Notes: a model not told the origin generated them from the letters alone. A stretch of DNA of 64,000 bases from Pyrus communis (GCF_963583255.1 NC_084803.1:24216428-24280427); one strand, 5' to 3'. Counted from the stretch's first letter, positions 22,874-34,231 are shown. Made by a program: numbers and translations.

Positions 22874-24360
22874 TTGACCCTATATGAATACAATGAATGA
22901 ATTCGATCTTCAATTTAAAATATTTACACAAGTGGATACCACAAAATCTTATGTTATACTTAATGAAAGTATAAATAAACTCTAAGTGTTAGTCAATCTA
23001 TCATTTTACGAATTCTCCAAAACTAATTTCAACGATCCCAACCGTCAAAATTGTTTGTATATGCTTGGAGATCACATCAGCAAAAAATCACCAAAAAAAA
23101 AAAACATTCAGAGATCAAGTAACGAGACAAAGCTTTTCAATGGTTATAAACGAAAAATCACGATTTAACGGTTATTTTAACTCCGATTTTGATGATTTTT
23201 TATAACTACACTCATTGACCTTATATGAATACAATGAATGAATTCGATCTTCAATTTAAAATATTTACACAAGTGGATACCACAAAATCTTATGTTATAC
23301 TTAATGAAAGTATAAATAAACTCTAAGTGTTAGTCAATCTATCGTTTTACGAATTCTCCAAAACTAATTTCAACGATCCAAACCGTCAAAATTGTTTGTA
23401 AATGCTTGGAGATCAAATCAGCAAAAAATCACAAAAAAAAAAAAAACATTCAAAGATCAAGTAACGGGACAAAGCTTTTCAATGGTTATAAACGAAAAAT
23501 CACGATTTAACGGTTATTTTAACTCCGATTTTGATGATTTTTTATAACTACACTCCTTGACCCTATATGAATACAATGAATGAATTCGATCTTCAATTTA
23601 AAATATTTACACAAGTGGATACCACAAAATCTTTTGTTATACTTAATAAAAGTATAAATAAACTCTAAGTGTTAGTCAATCTATCGTTTTACGAATTCTC
23701 CAAAACTAATTTCAACAATCCAAACCGTCAAAATTGTTTGTATATGCTTGGAGATCACATCAGCAAAAAATCACAAAAAAAAAACATTCAGAGATCAAGT
23801 AACGGGACAAAGCTTTTCAACGGTTATAAACGAAAAATCACGATTTAACGGTTATTTTAACTCCGATTTTGATGATTTTTTATAACTACACTCCTTGACC
23901 CTATATGAATACAATGAATGAATTCGATCTTCAATTTAAAATATTTACACAAGTGGATACCACAAAATCTTATGTTATACTTAATGAAAGTATAAATAAA
24001 CTCGAAGTATTAGTCAATCTATCGTTTTACGAATTCTCCAAAACTAATTTCAATGAGCCAAACCGTCAAAATTGTTTGTATATGCTTGGAGATCACATCA
24101 GCAAAAAATCACAAAAAAATAACATTCAGAGATCAAGTAACGGGACAAAACTTTTCGACGGTTATAAACGAAAAATCAAGATTTAACGGTTATTTTAACT
24201 CTGATTTTGATGAATTTTTACAGCTACACTCCTTGACCCTATATGAATACAAATAATGAATTTGATCTTCAATTTAAAATATTTACACCAGTGAATGTGG
24301 ATATCACAAAATCTTATGTTATAATTTATATACTTAATAAAAGTATGAATCAACTATAAT
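22874..24360. repeat. Tandem array of about 340-bp units
   Basis: Units begin with TTGACC(C/T)TATATGAATAC at 22874, 23215, 23557 and 23895, with a partial one from 24233. Periods are 341, 342, 338 and 338. Units are highly similar, differing mainly in the length of an A-run near their middle. Apparent ORFs here (for example 23905-24186) repeat with the unit and lack any protein features. The unit is also present in part at 20431-20640, so the array predates the solo LTR. Confidence 0.92.
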
Positions 24361-24804
24361 ATTAATAATTATATACATTAATTTAATAATTTTATATCCC
24401 TAAAAAGTAAAAACTATAATAACTTTTGAGAAAGACTTACAATCTTAAAAACAAAAACTCTTTATCCTTGCACATTTAATATTTGTAATAGATTAGTAGT
24501 GTATGTATTATTTTTTTATTAGGCTTTTATTTTCGAGTGTAGATGTAGTACTTGAACGAGAAATGTTTTAATGTTTTGAAGTAATATTTATGTAGCAATG
24601 TGTGGTATGGGCAAATTTTTTAAAAATATATTTTTTTCTTAACGGGTCATAACGGGTCGGGTCACTTTACCCGTTGGGTAAAGTGACACGACCTGTTAAG
24701 GACCCGTTAAGATAACGGGTGTGACACGACACGACCCGTTAAGATAACAGGTGTTACACGAAAACGACACGAATACGATAGACACGACCCGTTTGCCAGG
24801 CCTA
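24361..24804. other. Right subterminal region of the TIR element
   Basis: AT-rich DNA, then a dense cluster of ACGGGT / ACCCGTTAA / GACACGAC words (24650-24795) ending in the TIR. It mirrors the cluster at 6240-6370. No gene. Confidence 0.65.
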
Positions 24805-26319
24805 CTATGCATTTGTGATCTTAATTTGAATTATGAAACTAGTTAAATTCAATTAATTTCTACCTTTGCATTTAAGCATTTTTTACGATTACTATTCACA
24901 CTTATTAATTTGAGTTGGGAGTACATAACTGAACTTACAAGCTCTTATGTCAAATATGTTACTTGTTTCTTATATGTATATTAAGATGTTTCTAGTAATG
25001 ATGAATTACCAGAGTAAATAGTCTTTCAATACAACTATTATATGTCGGCTTAATTCCCACACCTCTCTCCTTTTCCTCACCTTTTCACCTTCCCAATGAA
25101 ACCAGAAACATGGTTGTCAATTTCAGTTCTCTCACACTATGAATTGGTAACCATGGTTTCCAATTGGAAAATATCCATCGAAATACACTGGGGAAACCGA
25201 GGATTTGAATCTGCAAACGGAAGAAACAACTTAAGATTTGAAATTCGGAAATGGAAAAAGTCTGGAGTAAACCCACAATTTGATTTTGTCTCTCTCTTTT
25301 CCAAACTTAGTTTTTTCTTATGGATTTCTCCCTATATCTTAATTTTTCTCTAAATTCCATCGGAAATTGGTGAATGTATATTTTTCGCTCTATGAGCTAT
25401 TGGGTTTGCTTGATCGGTTTTTAATGGAGTTTTTGTAAATTCGGAGTCATGAGTCCATGACCTTTTCATGGTTTGAGAGACGTTGGCGAGAGAGGGTGAG
25501 GAAGAGGAGAGAGGAGAGAGAAATACCATTTTCCTTTTTTAACAGTGAGACCCAATTAAGGACTGCGGTGGTGACAAGGGAGTAGGACGGGAAGAGGGCG
25601 GTGACGATGAGTTTTAACAGTGAGACCCAAGGGCCCCGGCCTTTCTTTATCTCTTATTTTATGTTTAGCTTTTTCTACGTTGAAGGTTAACGGTGTCAAT
25701 TTTTGAGTTAATGAATGGACACATGTCAACTAAATAAGAATTGAGACGCAAACGAGACACCAAAGTCGGGACAGGAGACCCTCGTCCACTTCGAATTGTG
25801 CTAAAGAGCATTTGAGTTTCCAACTTAACGTCGGATGTCAAGCCCAGACTTAATTCAACTTTTATTTCGAATTTATTTTCTATTTTGCATATATATATAT
25901 ATATATATATATATTATTTTTATTCACCGGTCCTATCCAATAGCATCTTCTTTCTCTTTTTTCTTTTGTCAATATGCAATGGCTTCTAAACCGTTCATAT
26001 CTTGCCTTTTTGTATACATTTTCTTCGTAATTACAATTGTGTTATGGGAATTCAGTGCGAAGTAACAATTGTATATGTAAGGCAATGAAAGTTACTAGTG
26101 TTGCTATATTCTTCACCGTTGATTTTATTCAGATATACAAATGGCAAACTAATGTGGTGTAGGTAGCTGCAACACACACACACGATTCCATCTCTGTACG
26201 TTACATGCATAAACGAAGCAAGAGGAAAAATGTGCATTAAAGTTTATTCCATCCTTATCTTGAAGAATCTAATTGTAAATATATATTAGAACCAATTGGA
26301 GCAAAAAGGCATAATTTGT
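24805..26319. other. Intergenic, no gene recognised
   Basis: AT-rich sequence with a (TA)n microsatellite at about 25889-25913. Two weak plus-strand ORFs (25096-25353 and 25835-26065) have no recognisable features, and the second is driven by the microsatellite. GA-rich stretches lie at 25480-25630. Confidence 0.5.
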
Positions 26320-26620
26320 AGAGTAATGTTATTTATATCATGTTTTTGTATCATATTTTCATACCATTTTCGGTGGCATTTGATGTGGACAGCCATATTA
26401 TTTGAATTAATCAGATTTTTAAATTTTGTTCATTATTTAATAAACTAATAATTAAGAAAAAAACTAGTTAATTAAATGATGATTGTGGTATACGAGGAGT
26501 CTTTCTCCTTTCTTTCCTTGAGTTTTGCAAATTTTTCAAATGATGTGGCTGTCCACATCAGATGTCACCTAAGATGGTATAGAAATGTAATATATAAACA
26601 TGATATGAATAACATTACTC
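26320..26620. mobile_element. hAT-like MITE (301 bp)
   Basis: Long imperfect inverted repeats of about 80 bp: AGAGTAATGTTATTTATATC at the left, and its reverse complement with few changes at the right. Both arms contain ATGTGGACAGCCA. The flanks carry a perfect 8-bp duplication TAATTTGT (26312-26319 and 26621-26628), as for hAT elements. No coding capacity. Confidence 0.8.
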
Positions 26621-26628
26621 TAATTTGT

Positions 26629-27205
26629 TGTCTATGGTAGCCAAACAACAAAAGAAGGCACATGAACAACATCCATAGTTGTAGACAGTGTGTAAAAAAA
26701 AAAAAAAAAATTATTCTTCGAAGTTGTGCTAATGGTTGTCAAGGATAGGTACTACTAGTGAGGACGGTTTTGAACCAACTTTACCGCAAAATTATTTCTT
26801 CTAATTCATTGTAAGGAATCAAACTTTTGACCTAACCTAATCATAATATATCTTTAACTAATGACACCATTTAAATGGGTTAACTTCAAAAACTTACCAA
26901 AAATTGTTAATTTCCACATACAAGTAACAGTGAATTCTCAAACTAACTTGATATTATTATTTAATTTTCAACATTGATTAGGTCGAGAGTTCAAATTCCC
27001 TTCCCAAATCACCTAATAAAAATTTTCTCTCGAATTACATATGTAGTAAGTTGTAACTTATGCGATGGTCTGCTTTCTTACACTTGTTGCCCTCCTCCTA
27101 TACCCATTAAACACAAGTCCACCTTTCTTCCTCCTCTTTGGATAAGATCATAACAGCGTCATCGATCACAAGACAGAGAGATAAGCCAGGAGAAAGCTAG
27201 CTCAA
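26629..27205. other. Upstream region of the WAK-like gene
   Basis: About 580 bp with an A-run near 26696-26711 and a pyrimidine-rich leader close to the start codon. No clear TATA box or other control element could be assigned. Confidence 0.4.
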
Positions 27206-28655
27206 ATGGTTGGAGTACCAGCTCTTTCAATATTCATCCTCCTCCTCCTCCTCCTCTTCAACCACCGCTACATCACCACAGCCTTCGCCACAGACTCGCC
27301 TGCTTGCAAGCCCACATGTGGATCCCTGCAACTGAGATACCCTTTTGGCACAGGCCCTGGCTGTGGCTCACCAATTTTCCAACCCTACATAACCTGCGCA
27401 TTTATCAATAATCAGCAGCAGCTCCTCCTCCTCACCACCCACACAGGCTCATACCCTATCACTTCCATTTCCTACGCCACCCAAACCCTAATCCTAAGCC
27501 CACCCTCCATGTCCAACTGCACCTCCATGCAACCTTCTTCCTCCAACTTCGGCCTTGACTGGGCCTCCCCTTTTCAGCTCGGCCCATCAACTTTCATCCT
27601 CTTGTCCTGCCAGACCCCCACCTCTTCCCTCACCCTCAAACCCTCCGGCATCCCCGTCTGTGATCCCTCCTACTCTTACCTTTGTGCTTCTATATATACG
27701 TGTCCATCCGTCGTAGGTCTTGGCCTCCCCTTGTTCCCCCCAACAAACACATGCTGTGTGTATTCACCAGGGAATCTTGATGCTAAGGGTGAGTTGGACC
27801 TCCACGGGTTAAAGTGTGCCTCATTTACATCCGTGGTGTCTCTCGGAGACTACCCGACGGACCCTGTGCGGTGGGAGTATGGGGTGGCGTTGAAGTACAG
27901 TCACGGTGGTTTGGACAGTGGCATTGTGGATACAAAGTGCAAGAGCTGTGAGATGAGTGATGGGGTTTGTGGGTATAGGGTTGATGATCAGGATCAGTTT
28001 CTTTGTGTGTGTAAGAATGGTTACAACACCTCATCAGATTGCCATAATAATTACACTCCGGATTCGGAACTGCTTTGGGGCTCCGGCGCCTGTGATAATC
28101 ATTTACCAGTTGCTATTTGTAAGTTGTTCTTCAATATTTTTCTTACCATTATTTAAGTAAATCGATGATATATTGATAATGAAATTGATTACAGCTAAAC
28201 CATTTTAATAAGTGTGGTTAATTATTTATGAATGTTGATGCTAATTTGTTGTCATAAAGTGAGGTTTCATGGTGCGTAAAGTGCGCACCTGATGCCTTTC
28301 CCTCTGTATGTTTGCAATTGATGGGTTTTGTTTGTGTTGGGGAATAAAGACAAGTTTTATTGCGTGAGCAAAAGAGAGAGAACTTAAGCGTTAAGGAGCA
28401 ATGGAAGTTACAAAACCTTTCAAATCGAAAAATATATCTAGTGTCTTGTTGGCTTTAGGTATTCCTCTTTAACCCACTACATACAACGTTTAAACTCTTA
28501 TCTTCCTCTTAGTGTAGTTTAGAGTAAGAAAATTATTTATTAAAAAAAAAAAAGAATAATTTATAAACTCTAAGCTGATCGATCGTCATCTTTTGAATTT
28601 TGCAGGGAAAATGTGGTCTGCGCTTGTGGCTGGCTTGATGATCATAATGGCTTGA
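27206..28655 (+). CDS. Secreted WAK-like galacturonan-binding domain protein without kinase
   Basis: Two exons, 27206-28118 and 28606-28655, joined by a GT-AG intron, give 320 residues. The first ATG follows a short pyrimidine-rich leader and opens a clear signal peptide (residues 1 to about 29, with a poly-leucine core). Next comes a GUB_WAK-type domain (CKPTCGSLQLRYPFGTGPGCGSP) and, after about residue 150, a cysteine-rich WAK-associated-like part (SYLCASIYTC, CKSC...CGY, CVCKNGY). These modules bind pectin in wall-associated kinases. Here no kinase follows; the second exon encodes WKMWSALVAGLMIIMA and stop. That short hydrophobic tail suggests a GPI signal or a membrane anchor. It is therefore probably an apoplastic or wall-attached protein; pectin binding is inferred from the family. 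No defect is seen. Confidence 0.85.
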
Positions 28656-28798
28656 GAGAGAGATGGTTTTTGCTTGGAAATGCTTCTTTTGATTTGATCT
28701 GTGTAAGCTGTAACAGGACTTGGAAAAACTTAAGTTTTCTGACCGAAAACTGAGATTTGATTTGTTTGGAAATTGTCGTTTTTCAAATCTCAACAATC
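28656..28798. other. 3' flank of the WAK-like gene
   Basis: Short 3' flank. No clear poly(A) signal was picked out. Confidence 0.4.
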
Positions 28799-29067
28799 CG
28801 TTTGATAACCATTTTATTTTGAGTTTTCAGTTTTTGCTTTCACTTTTTTGAAAACTGGAAACTGAAATCTTGTCTGGTAGTTACTTTCAGTTTTTATTTA
28901 AAATAAAAACTGAAAACTACTTTTAGAGTTTACAAAATTTGGCCTTGAGATTTTACTTTTTAATTTTCAGTTTTCATTTTTCTAAAAAAACTGAAATAAT
29001 TATCGGACAAGAATTCATTTTCGAAAATGTGAAAACTAAAAACTGAAAATGAAATAGCTATCAAATT
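28799..29067. mobile_element. Probable MITE (about 270 bp)
   Basis: The left end TTTGATAACCATTTTATTTT and the right end AAATGAAATAGCTATCAAA form imperfect terminal inverted repeats. The interior is full of short ACTGAAAA / TTTTCAGT words in both orientations, so most of it can fold. The exact ends and target duplication are not clear. Confidence 0.55.
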
Positions 29068-29849
29068 GTTGTATGTTGTCAATATCTTATATATCATAAT
29101 GTCATCGATCTTTGATCGCTGCATTTGTCAATAATAAATTTTGATCTATTTAATAAGGTTTTTTCATTAGCATCTCACATATTGTTAAATACATCCTACA
29201 AAATATAAATAACTTGTAACTCTAATATGAAATAACTATCCAAGCCCTAAAAATTCACTCATACTCTCCACCATAGAAGAAACCCCTAAAAACACAAACA
29301 TATTGATGAAAAAAATTTATTTTTGACGACTAAATCGTAAGTTTTGGTTTCCCTTTCAATTTGGTTTAGGCCTTGAAGAAATTATTTGAATGATGCAATA
29401 TAAAATTGGCTTCCAATCTATTTAGCCAATTTCCCATAAAAGAAAAAAAATGAAATTGTCAAATAATACTATTTTTCTTGATAAATTGTACTCACCCACC
29501 AATAGTTGTTAATTTAGCTTTTTATTATACGTTGAATAGTCAATCTTCCTTCTTGCAAATCCAACTTTGACATGTATGGAGAGATAATTTATCAACAATA
29601 CAAAAGCAAAAGATTTTGTACAAGTGTCGAGCTCTAATTAACAGGTAAATAGAAACAGGAATAAAGGTGAGCAACTTATCGGGCATCATCTGCGCATATG
29701 TGTACTACATAGGATATGCCATGCTCCACTTGAAAGTTGGGTAGTGGGAGCTTGGAAACCTTAACCATCCAATTAATCATTTTTGTAAATTGGTAAGGAC
29801 GAATTCGAACCCGCAGAGAAGGGCTATCAATAAGAATACAAAAACCAAA
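29068..29849. other. Intergenic, nothing recognised
   Basis: AT-rich DNA without a credible ORF, RNA gene or clear repeat. Confidence 0.4.
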
Positions 29850-30111
29850 ATATAAATTATAACTCCAGTTGGCAAGATTGTCCGCCGCATTATTCGTTTC
29901 CTTCTCAATGTGTCTGATCTCACAGTGAAAAAATCGATTTTGAAGACCTCAAATGTTGATCAAACGGGGAAGCAAAAGGATGGCACAAACCAGCATCATC
30001 CTGATGTAACAAATTAAGAACATAATACGATTCAACAGCGAGCTTAAGGCCAAAGCGGATCCCGAACTTTGAATATCTTTCACTATTGAGAAGAGAAGTA
30101 TTATTTAACAT
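29850..30111 (-). pseudogene. RNase H domain relic (LINE-like)
   Basis: On the minus strand, a piece with LKLAVESYYVLNLLHQDD is followed, after a shift at a T-run, by HCEIRHIEKETNNAADNLA. This is the C-terminal part of the RNase H domain (RVT_3 type) found at the end of plant LINE polyproteins and in some host proteins. The last part (E...N-x-A-A-D-x-L-A) is the typical end motif. A frameshift and missing upstream parts show it is a relic. Confidence 0.6.
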
Positions 30112-30928
30112 TCCCGGTTTGATGTTTACTATACACAGGCTTAACGTTTAAAGAGTCCAAAGCTAGTGAAAGCATCTTTACTTCCATAAAGTATAAAGTC
30201 ATTGTAAACATCCGAGAGCATAATCTTTGCTGTGATTTACTATAAAGCCATATAACTTGCTAGATACTATTGATAGAGAATGTTTTCCTTGCCTGAATTA
30301 TGATGCCAGGTTCGATCTGAACCACACAACATAAATTAAAACAAAAAAGTGCAGTATTATTGATTCTTAGCCTTTTGGTGCAATTGAAGCCTTGGTCCCT
30401 GAATTAATAATCCATGATATGAAACAATAGTCTTTATGGGTAACACCATGTCCCAAAAAAAAAGGGGTTTAAAGGGAAAATAAGGTTGATTTACCTAAAA
30501 GAACTATAGTGCTCTGTATTATAGCGAGTTCAGGAGCCAGAGCGCCAATTGAATCAAAATTTAGGGGTCCATGCTCCAATTTTCTCTAAATCAAAATGAT
30601 CGTGGAGCAATGTCTAGAATCAAAGTCCGGCGACACAATTCTCTTAAGTTGCCAGTCAATCTGATAAGAAAACATATTGATCATATGAACATACAAGCAG
30701 TATAAGATGGATCTGCATAAATCAAGTTCTTGCAAAACCAATCATTGTTCTACCGTGATGGACCAAAAGACATTTTGGGCGGTGATGTATACTCTTCTGC
30801 TTTCTAAACAAACAAAATAACTTCTAGTACAAAATTCAACTCGCACATATAATCCACAATACAGAAACTCATATCCAATAATGTCAGAAAATGATCATCT
30901 TGATTAGCCTTCACCTTTTCTTGGTATC
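30112..30928. other. Intergenic, nothing recognised
   Basis: No credible ORF. It lies downstream (minus strand) of the hydrolase exon and may include its former 3' UTR. Confidence 0.4.
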
Positions 30929-31083
30929 TCAATCCATCTTGTGGCCGTTGCTGTGGTTTTCTTGTTTCGGTTTAGGGAGTGGATCGATGAGGAAAGCCTT
31001 CATGTGCTTGCACATCTCTTTGGGGTTCTCTGCATTTATAGCATGCCCTGCGTTCTTTATGATCACTAGTTCTGCACTTTCAC
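30929..31083 (-). pseudogene. Orphan last exon of an alpha/beta hydrolase
   Basis: The minus strand encodes GESAELVIIKNAGHAINAENPKEMCKHM..., ending in TGA at 30929-30931. The GHAIN segment carries the catalytic histidine region of plant alpha/beta-hydrolase-fold proteins of the ABHD6/YugF-like group, and PKEMCKHMKAFL is the usual C-terminal helix. A good acceptor (TCAATAG) lies just upstream at 31084-31087. I found no other exons with the nucleophile or oxyanion motifs in the following 1.7 kb, so this is most likely a leftover of a deleted or moved gene. The plus-strand ORF at 30891-31139 is its shadow. Confidence 0.6.
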
Positions 31084-31310
31084 CTATTGACAGCAAAGGG
31101 AGAAGAACAGTAAGACTAAACGCTGTTCCAACAATTTAGAGCTTTCCTCTGAAGAGTTTATGATCACTACTCCTGAATAACAGAGGAAAGCTGTGTCTCT
31201 GTGATACTACTTTTATGCGAGGCAATGCAAAGTCCAAAACAGACATCAATTATCAAAAGACATAAATTGTTGTTGCTGATGGTGATAGAGCAGAACTTTA
31301 TTAGAATTAA

Positions 31311-31640
31311 TTTTAGGGAACTTTAACGAAAAACTCCTGGTACTATTCACTTTAACGAAAAACCATATTTTTACACTAAAAAATCAATCATGGCACTATT
31401 CACTTTACCCTTTATTTTGTCCTTATCGTTAAAACTCAAAGTTTTCAAGTCATTTGTATTAGTTATTCTTTAATTTTACCCATAACCATTAACAAGAGAC
31501 ATACAAATTAAATTTCACAGGTAAATAGTTATACCCATAACAGTTTATTTATTTAAATAATTATCCAAAGCCATAACCAAAAGTTTTATATCGTTAAAAC
31601 TCAAAGTTTTCAAGTTTTTTTCATTAGTTTTCCTCTTTTT
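31311..31640. repeat. Two fragments of a dispersed non-autonomous element
   Basis: 31311-31472 contains CTTTAACGAAAAACTCC, CACTATTCACTTTA and TCGTTAAAACTCAAAGTTTT. The last word recurs at 31591-31640, followed by CATTAGTTTTCCTC. The motif resembles a very common interspersed repeat of the apple/pear group, recalled from memory and not checked. Confidence 0.45.
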
Positions 31641-31883
31641 CCTCATTTTTTTTTTCTGTCAATAATGCATGGTACTGCAACATACAACACACCTTCCCCA
31701 AATACTAAATTTATTGTAGTTTATGAAGACATGGGATTTGATCAAATGTAGCGGGACACATGGCAGCCCACTTGCATGTAAGTCTCACTCAATCGAATAT
31801 ATTAAAATTCTAGAAGCCTTGGGCAAACTAGGGATTTTGTATACATACAAAATAAGAAAGGGCATTCTCTTAGGAGTATGCTG

Positions 31884-31988
31884 ACATTTTACTTTTCACA
31901 CATTCATTGATAATTTCTGTCCGTTGATCTTCTTCAATTCATCAGATTTGACAGCTGAAAATTAAAAAGGTGTGTGAGAAGTAAAATG
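31884..31988. repeat. Foldback element, about 105 bp
   Basis: ACATTTTACTTTTCACACA at the left pairs with TGTGTGAGAAGTAAAATGG at the right. The centre is rich in AATTCATC/GATCTTC words. A MITE-like hairpin without coding content. Confidence 0.55.
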
Positions 31989-32782
31989 GGATGTGTGGAT
32001 ATCACATCCCATTTTCAACAGAAGGCATTTCTTCAACCTGAAACCTTCAATAAATACTTTATTAAGATTGAGGTTCAAACGTTCTGTAATCACTCAGGGG
32101 ATCAAAAAATTAGTAAATCTCCACTATCCTGAGGGATTAAAGGAACATTTGGATTTGGCAGTTCTCCGAAATCCAACTTCAAATGCTTGAGATTTTTAGT
32201 GTAGGAAATAAAACAGCTGCTGATGCACTCTCACGGTTTCAAGAAATCAACAAATGAATGTATACAAGCACACAAAAGCATAAGTAGCTAATAAAGTAGC
32301 TTAAAACCTAACATTGACTTCTGATCCATGTTCAATAGGCATCCACGGACCGGAGAATGGGGCAATTAAGTTTACTCTTCAACCATGCTCCTAATGCCAT
32401 AGCTATGTTCTAAGAAATAAAATCTAAAAATCAAGCAGGAAGAAAAAGGTAGTGTTTTCTGAAATCAATTCAGTATGGTTCATTTTTGGAGAAGATATGA
32501 ACGCAATTATGCTAACAGAGCATTAAAATCATTCTGTAATGCATGTATATCTCGACAATTATCTCCAACAGGCTATCAGTATCACATGGTTAAAAGCAGT
32601 ACAGCGCACTGAACAATGATACTACGTCAAAATTAGTTCAGTAGTGGTCATGGCCTTGTTTTTGCAGGTGGTGGACTGAAACTCGGGACACAGGATCAAA
32701 CTTTTCCTTTTCTGTAAGTGAATGCAGTAGATCCTGATAACTCCTTTTGTAAACTGATTTCCGTTTCTCTTAATTACACAAG
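31989..32782. other. 3' flank of the PPR pseudogene
   Basis: No credible ORF. The minus-strand ORF at 32622-32861 is an out-of-frame extension of the PPR end. Confidence 0.45.
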
Positions 32783-34028
32783 TTAGACGACACTCCAACC
32801 CTTTGTCTTTCCGATGCTCTGGTCCTCCATCATTTTTCTCACATTTATAGCTGCCTCCCACGTCCCAATAGGACTACAAGTTCGAAAGCATTATATAGTA
32901 GCCATCATTTTCTGGATCAGATTTCATAGCATGCCTTGCAACCCTTACGCCCAACTCAATTTCATTGTGAATCTTGCAGGCAGCTAACAATGATCCCCAC
33001 ACACCACCATCAGGAGAAATGGGCATTGACAGAACCAAATCTTCAGCTTCTTGCAGTGTACCGGACCTGCCAAGAATACCTACCATACAAGCATAGTGCT
33101 TCAAATGTGGTTGTAAGGAAAGATCTTGCATTCTACAAAACAGATGTTTCCCTTCTTCAACCAGCCCTGAGTGATTACAGGCTGAGAGGAGAGCAAGAAA
33201 GGTGAGTTCATTTGGTTTAACATTTAAATCTTCCATCTCGCGGAAAAGTTTTGTTGCAGATTCTGCATGTCCATGTGTTGCATAACCTGAGATCATCACA
33301 TTCCAAGAAATGACATCCCTATCTTCCATTGAGTTGAACAACTCTCTTGATTTCTCAAGCTGCCCACATTATGCATACATATCAACTAATGCAGTGGCAA
33401 GGGATAAATTGATCTCAAGATGTCTTTCCTTAATGTAACAATGAACTTTTTTTCCTTCTTCCAGAGATGCGAGATGAGAGCAAGCTGAGAGCACTGTTAC
33501 CGATGTTGCTGAGTTGGGCATGAAGTTTTTTGCAATCATCTTATGAAATAGGGCTATGGCCTCAAAATAATGTCCATTGTGAGTGTGAGATGAGATCAAT
33601 GAGTTCCATGTTATAATATCTTTCTGTGTCCCAGAAAAAATTCTCCTTACAATGGTCAAATAACCAATTTTTCCTTACATGTCTATGAGTGTGTTGGCTA
33701 CTGAGACATTTTCATCCATTGAAGCCTTAATTATAAAGCAATGAAGTGATCGGCCAAGATGGATTGCTCCCGTCTGAAAACACGAACAAATCACAGATAT
33801 CAAGCCATTAGAATCAGCTCCAATGCTTCGATGTTTCATCTTCCTAAACAGTTCTATGCATTTTGTATGCAGTCCCATCTTACCATAGCCATAAAGCATA
33901 GTGTTACAAGACTCTTTGTTCTGGTGCTGCATTCTGCTAAAGAGCTTCTCTGAAAGAGTCAACAACTCAAACTTGCAGTACAGGGACAGTAGTTTACTAT
34001 GAATATTCTGACTCAATGCATAATTTCT
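32783..34028 (-). pseudogene. C-terminal half of a PPR gene (At4g39952-like)
   Basis: Read on the minus strand from 34028, this continues the 39577-40667 block after the hAT insertion. PPR units are clear: [48 protein letters not shown], followed by the end part [18 protein letters not shown] and a short E-type end near KGWSVV, stop at 32783-32785. Damage: in-frame TAA after LIDM (about 33672), in-frame TAA after DMYA (about 33369), and a small deletion causing a frameshift after MLSNL (about 32873). The order of motifs matches Arabidopsis At4g39952, a mitochondrial PPR protein of about 775 residues. Function is lost. Confidence 0.88.
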
Positions 34029-34215
34029 GGGGTGGGTTCGAAAAACCGAAAACCGAAAAAAACCGTACCGAAAACCGAACCGAGGCCGAAAAAACTGAAC
34101 CGAAAAAAAAAACCGAATCGAAAGTGTAAAACCGAACCAAACCGAATCTGGTTCAGTTCGGTTCGATTTCTAAGGTTTTGAAACCGGACCGGACCAAACC
34201 GAACCGAAGTAAGGC

Positions 34216-34231
34216 AAAACGACGTCGTTTT
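34216..34231. other. 16-bp palindrome near the hAT left end
   Basis: AAAACGACGTCGTTTT is a perfect palindrome with a GACGTC core, the type of site bound by plant bZIP factors. It lies between the subterminal repeats and the presumed leader of the transposase transcript. Confidence 0.6.

Larger units (their letters stand above)
6224..24804. mobile_element. TIR-bounded DNA transposon swollen by nested insertions
   Basis: The ends are perfect 12-base inverted repeats, TAGGCCTGGCAA at 6224 and TTGCCAGGCCTA ending at 24804. Just inside each end are clustered ACACGACCCG / CGGGT and ACGGGTTA words in both orientations, as in the subterminal repeats of hAT elements. The flanks share only ACTAT, so an 8-bp duplication is not proven. 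Removing the Gypsy element (7053-20315) and the solo LTR (20641-22873) leaves about 3.1 kb: AT-rich DNA and a tandem array. No transposase is visible, so it is non-autonomous. The superfamily assignment (hAT-like) is tentative. Confidence 0.6.

Noticed and set aside
23905..24186. 93-codon ORF and its relatives at 22986
   Set aside because: Recurs with each unit of the 340-bp array and is broken in other units.
22874..24360. CRISPR-like regular repeats
   Set aside because: Units are contiguous and about 340 bp long with no unique spacers; a eukaryotic tandem array.
25096..25353. 85-codon plus-strand ORF
   Set aside because: No conserved motif, no splice context and no start context; probably random.
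30891..31139. 82-codon hydrophobic plus-strand ORF
   Set aside because: It is the complement of the hydrolase exon at 30929-31083.
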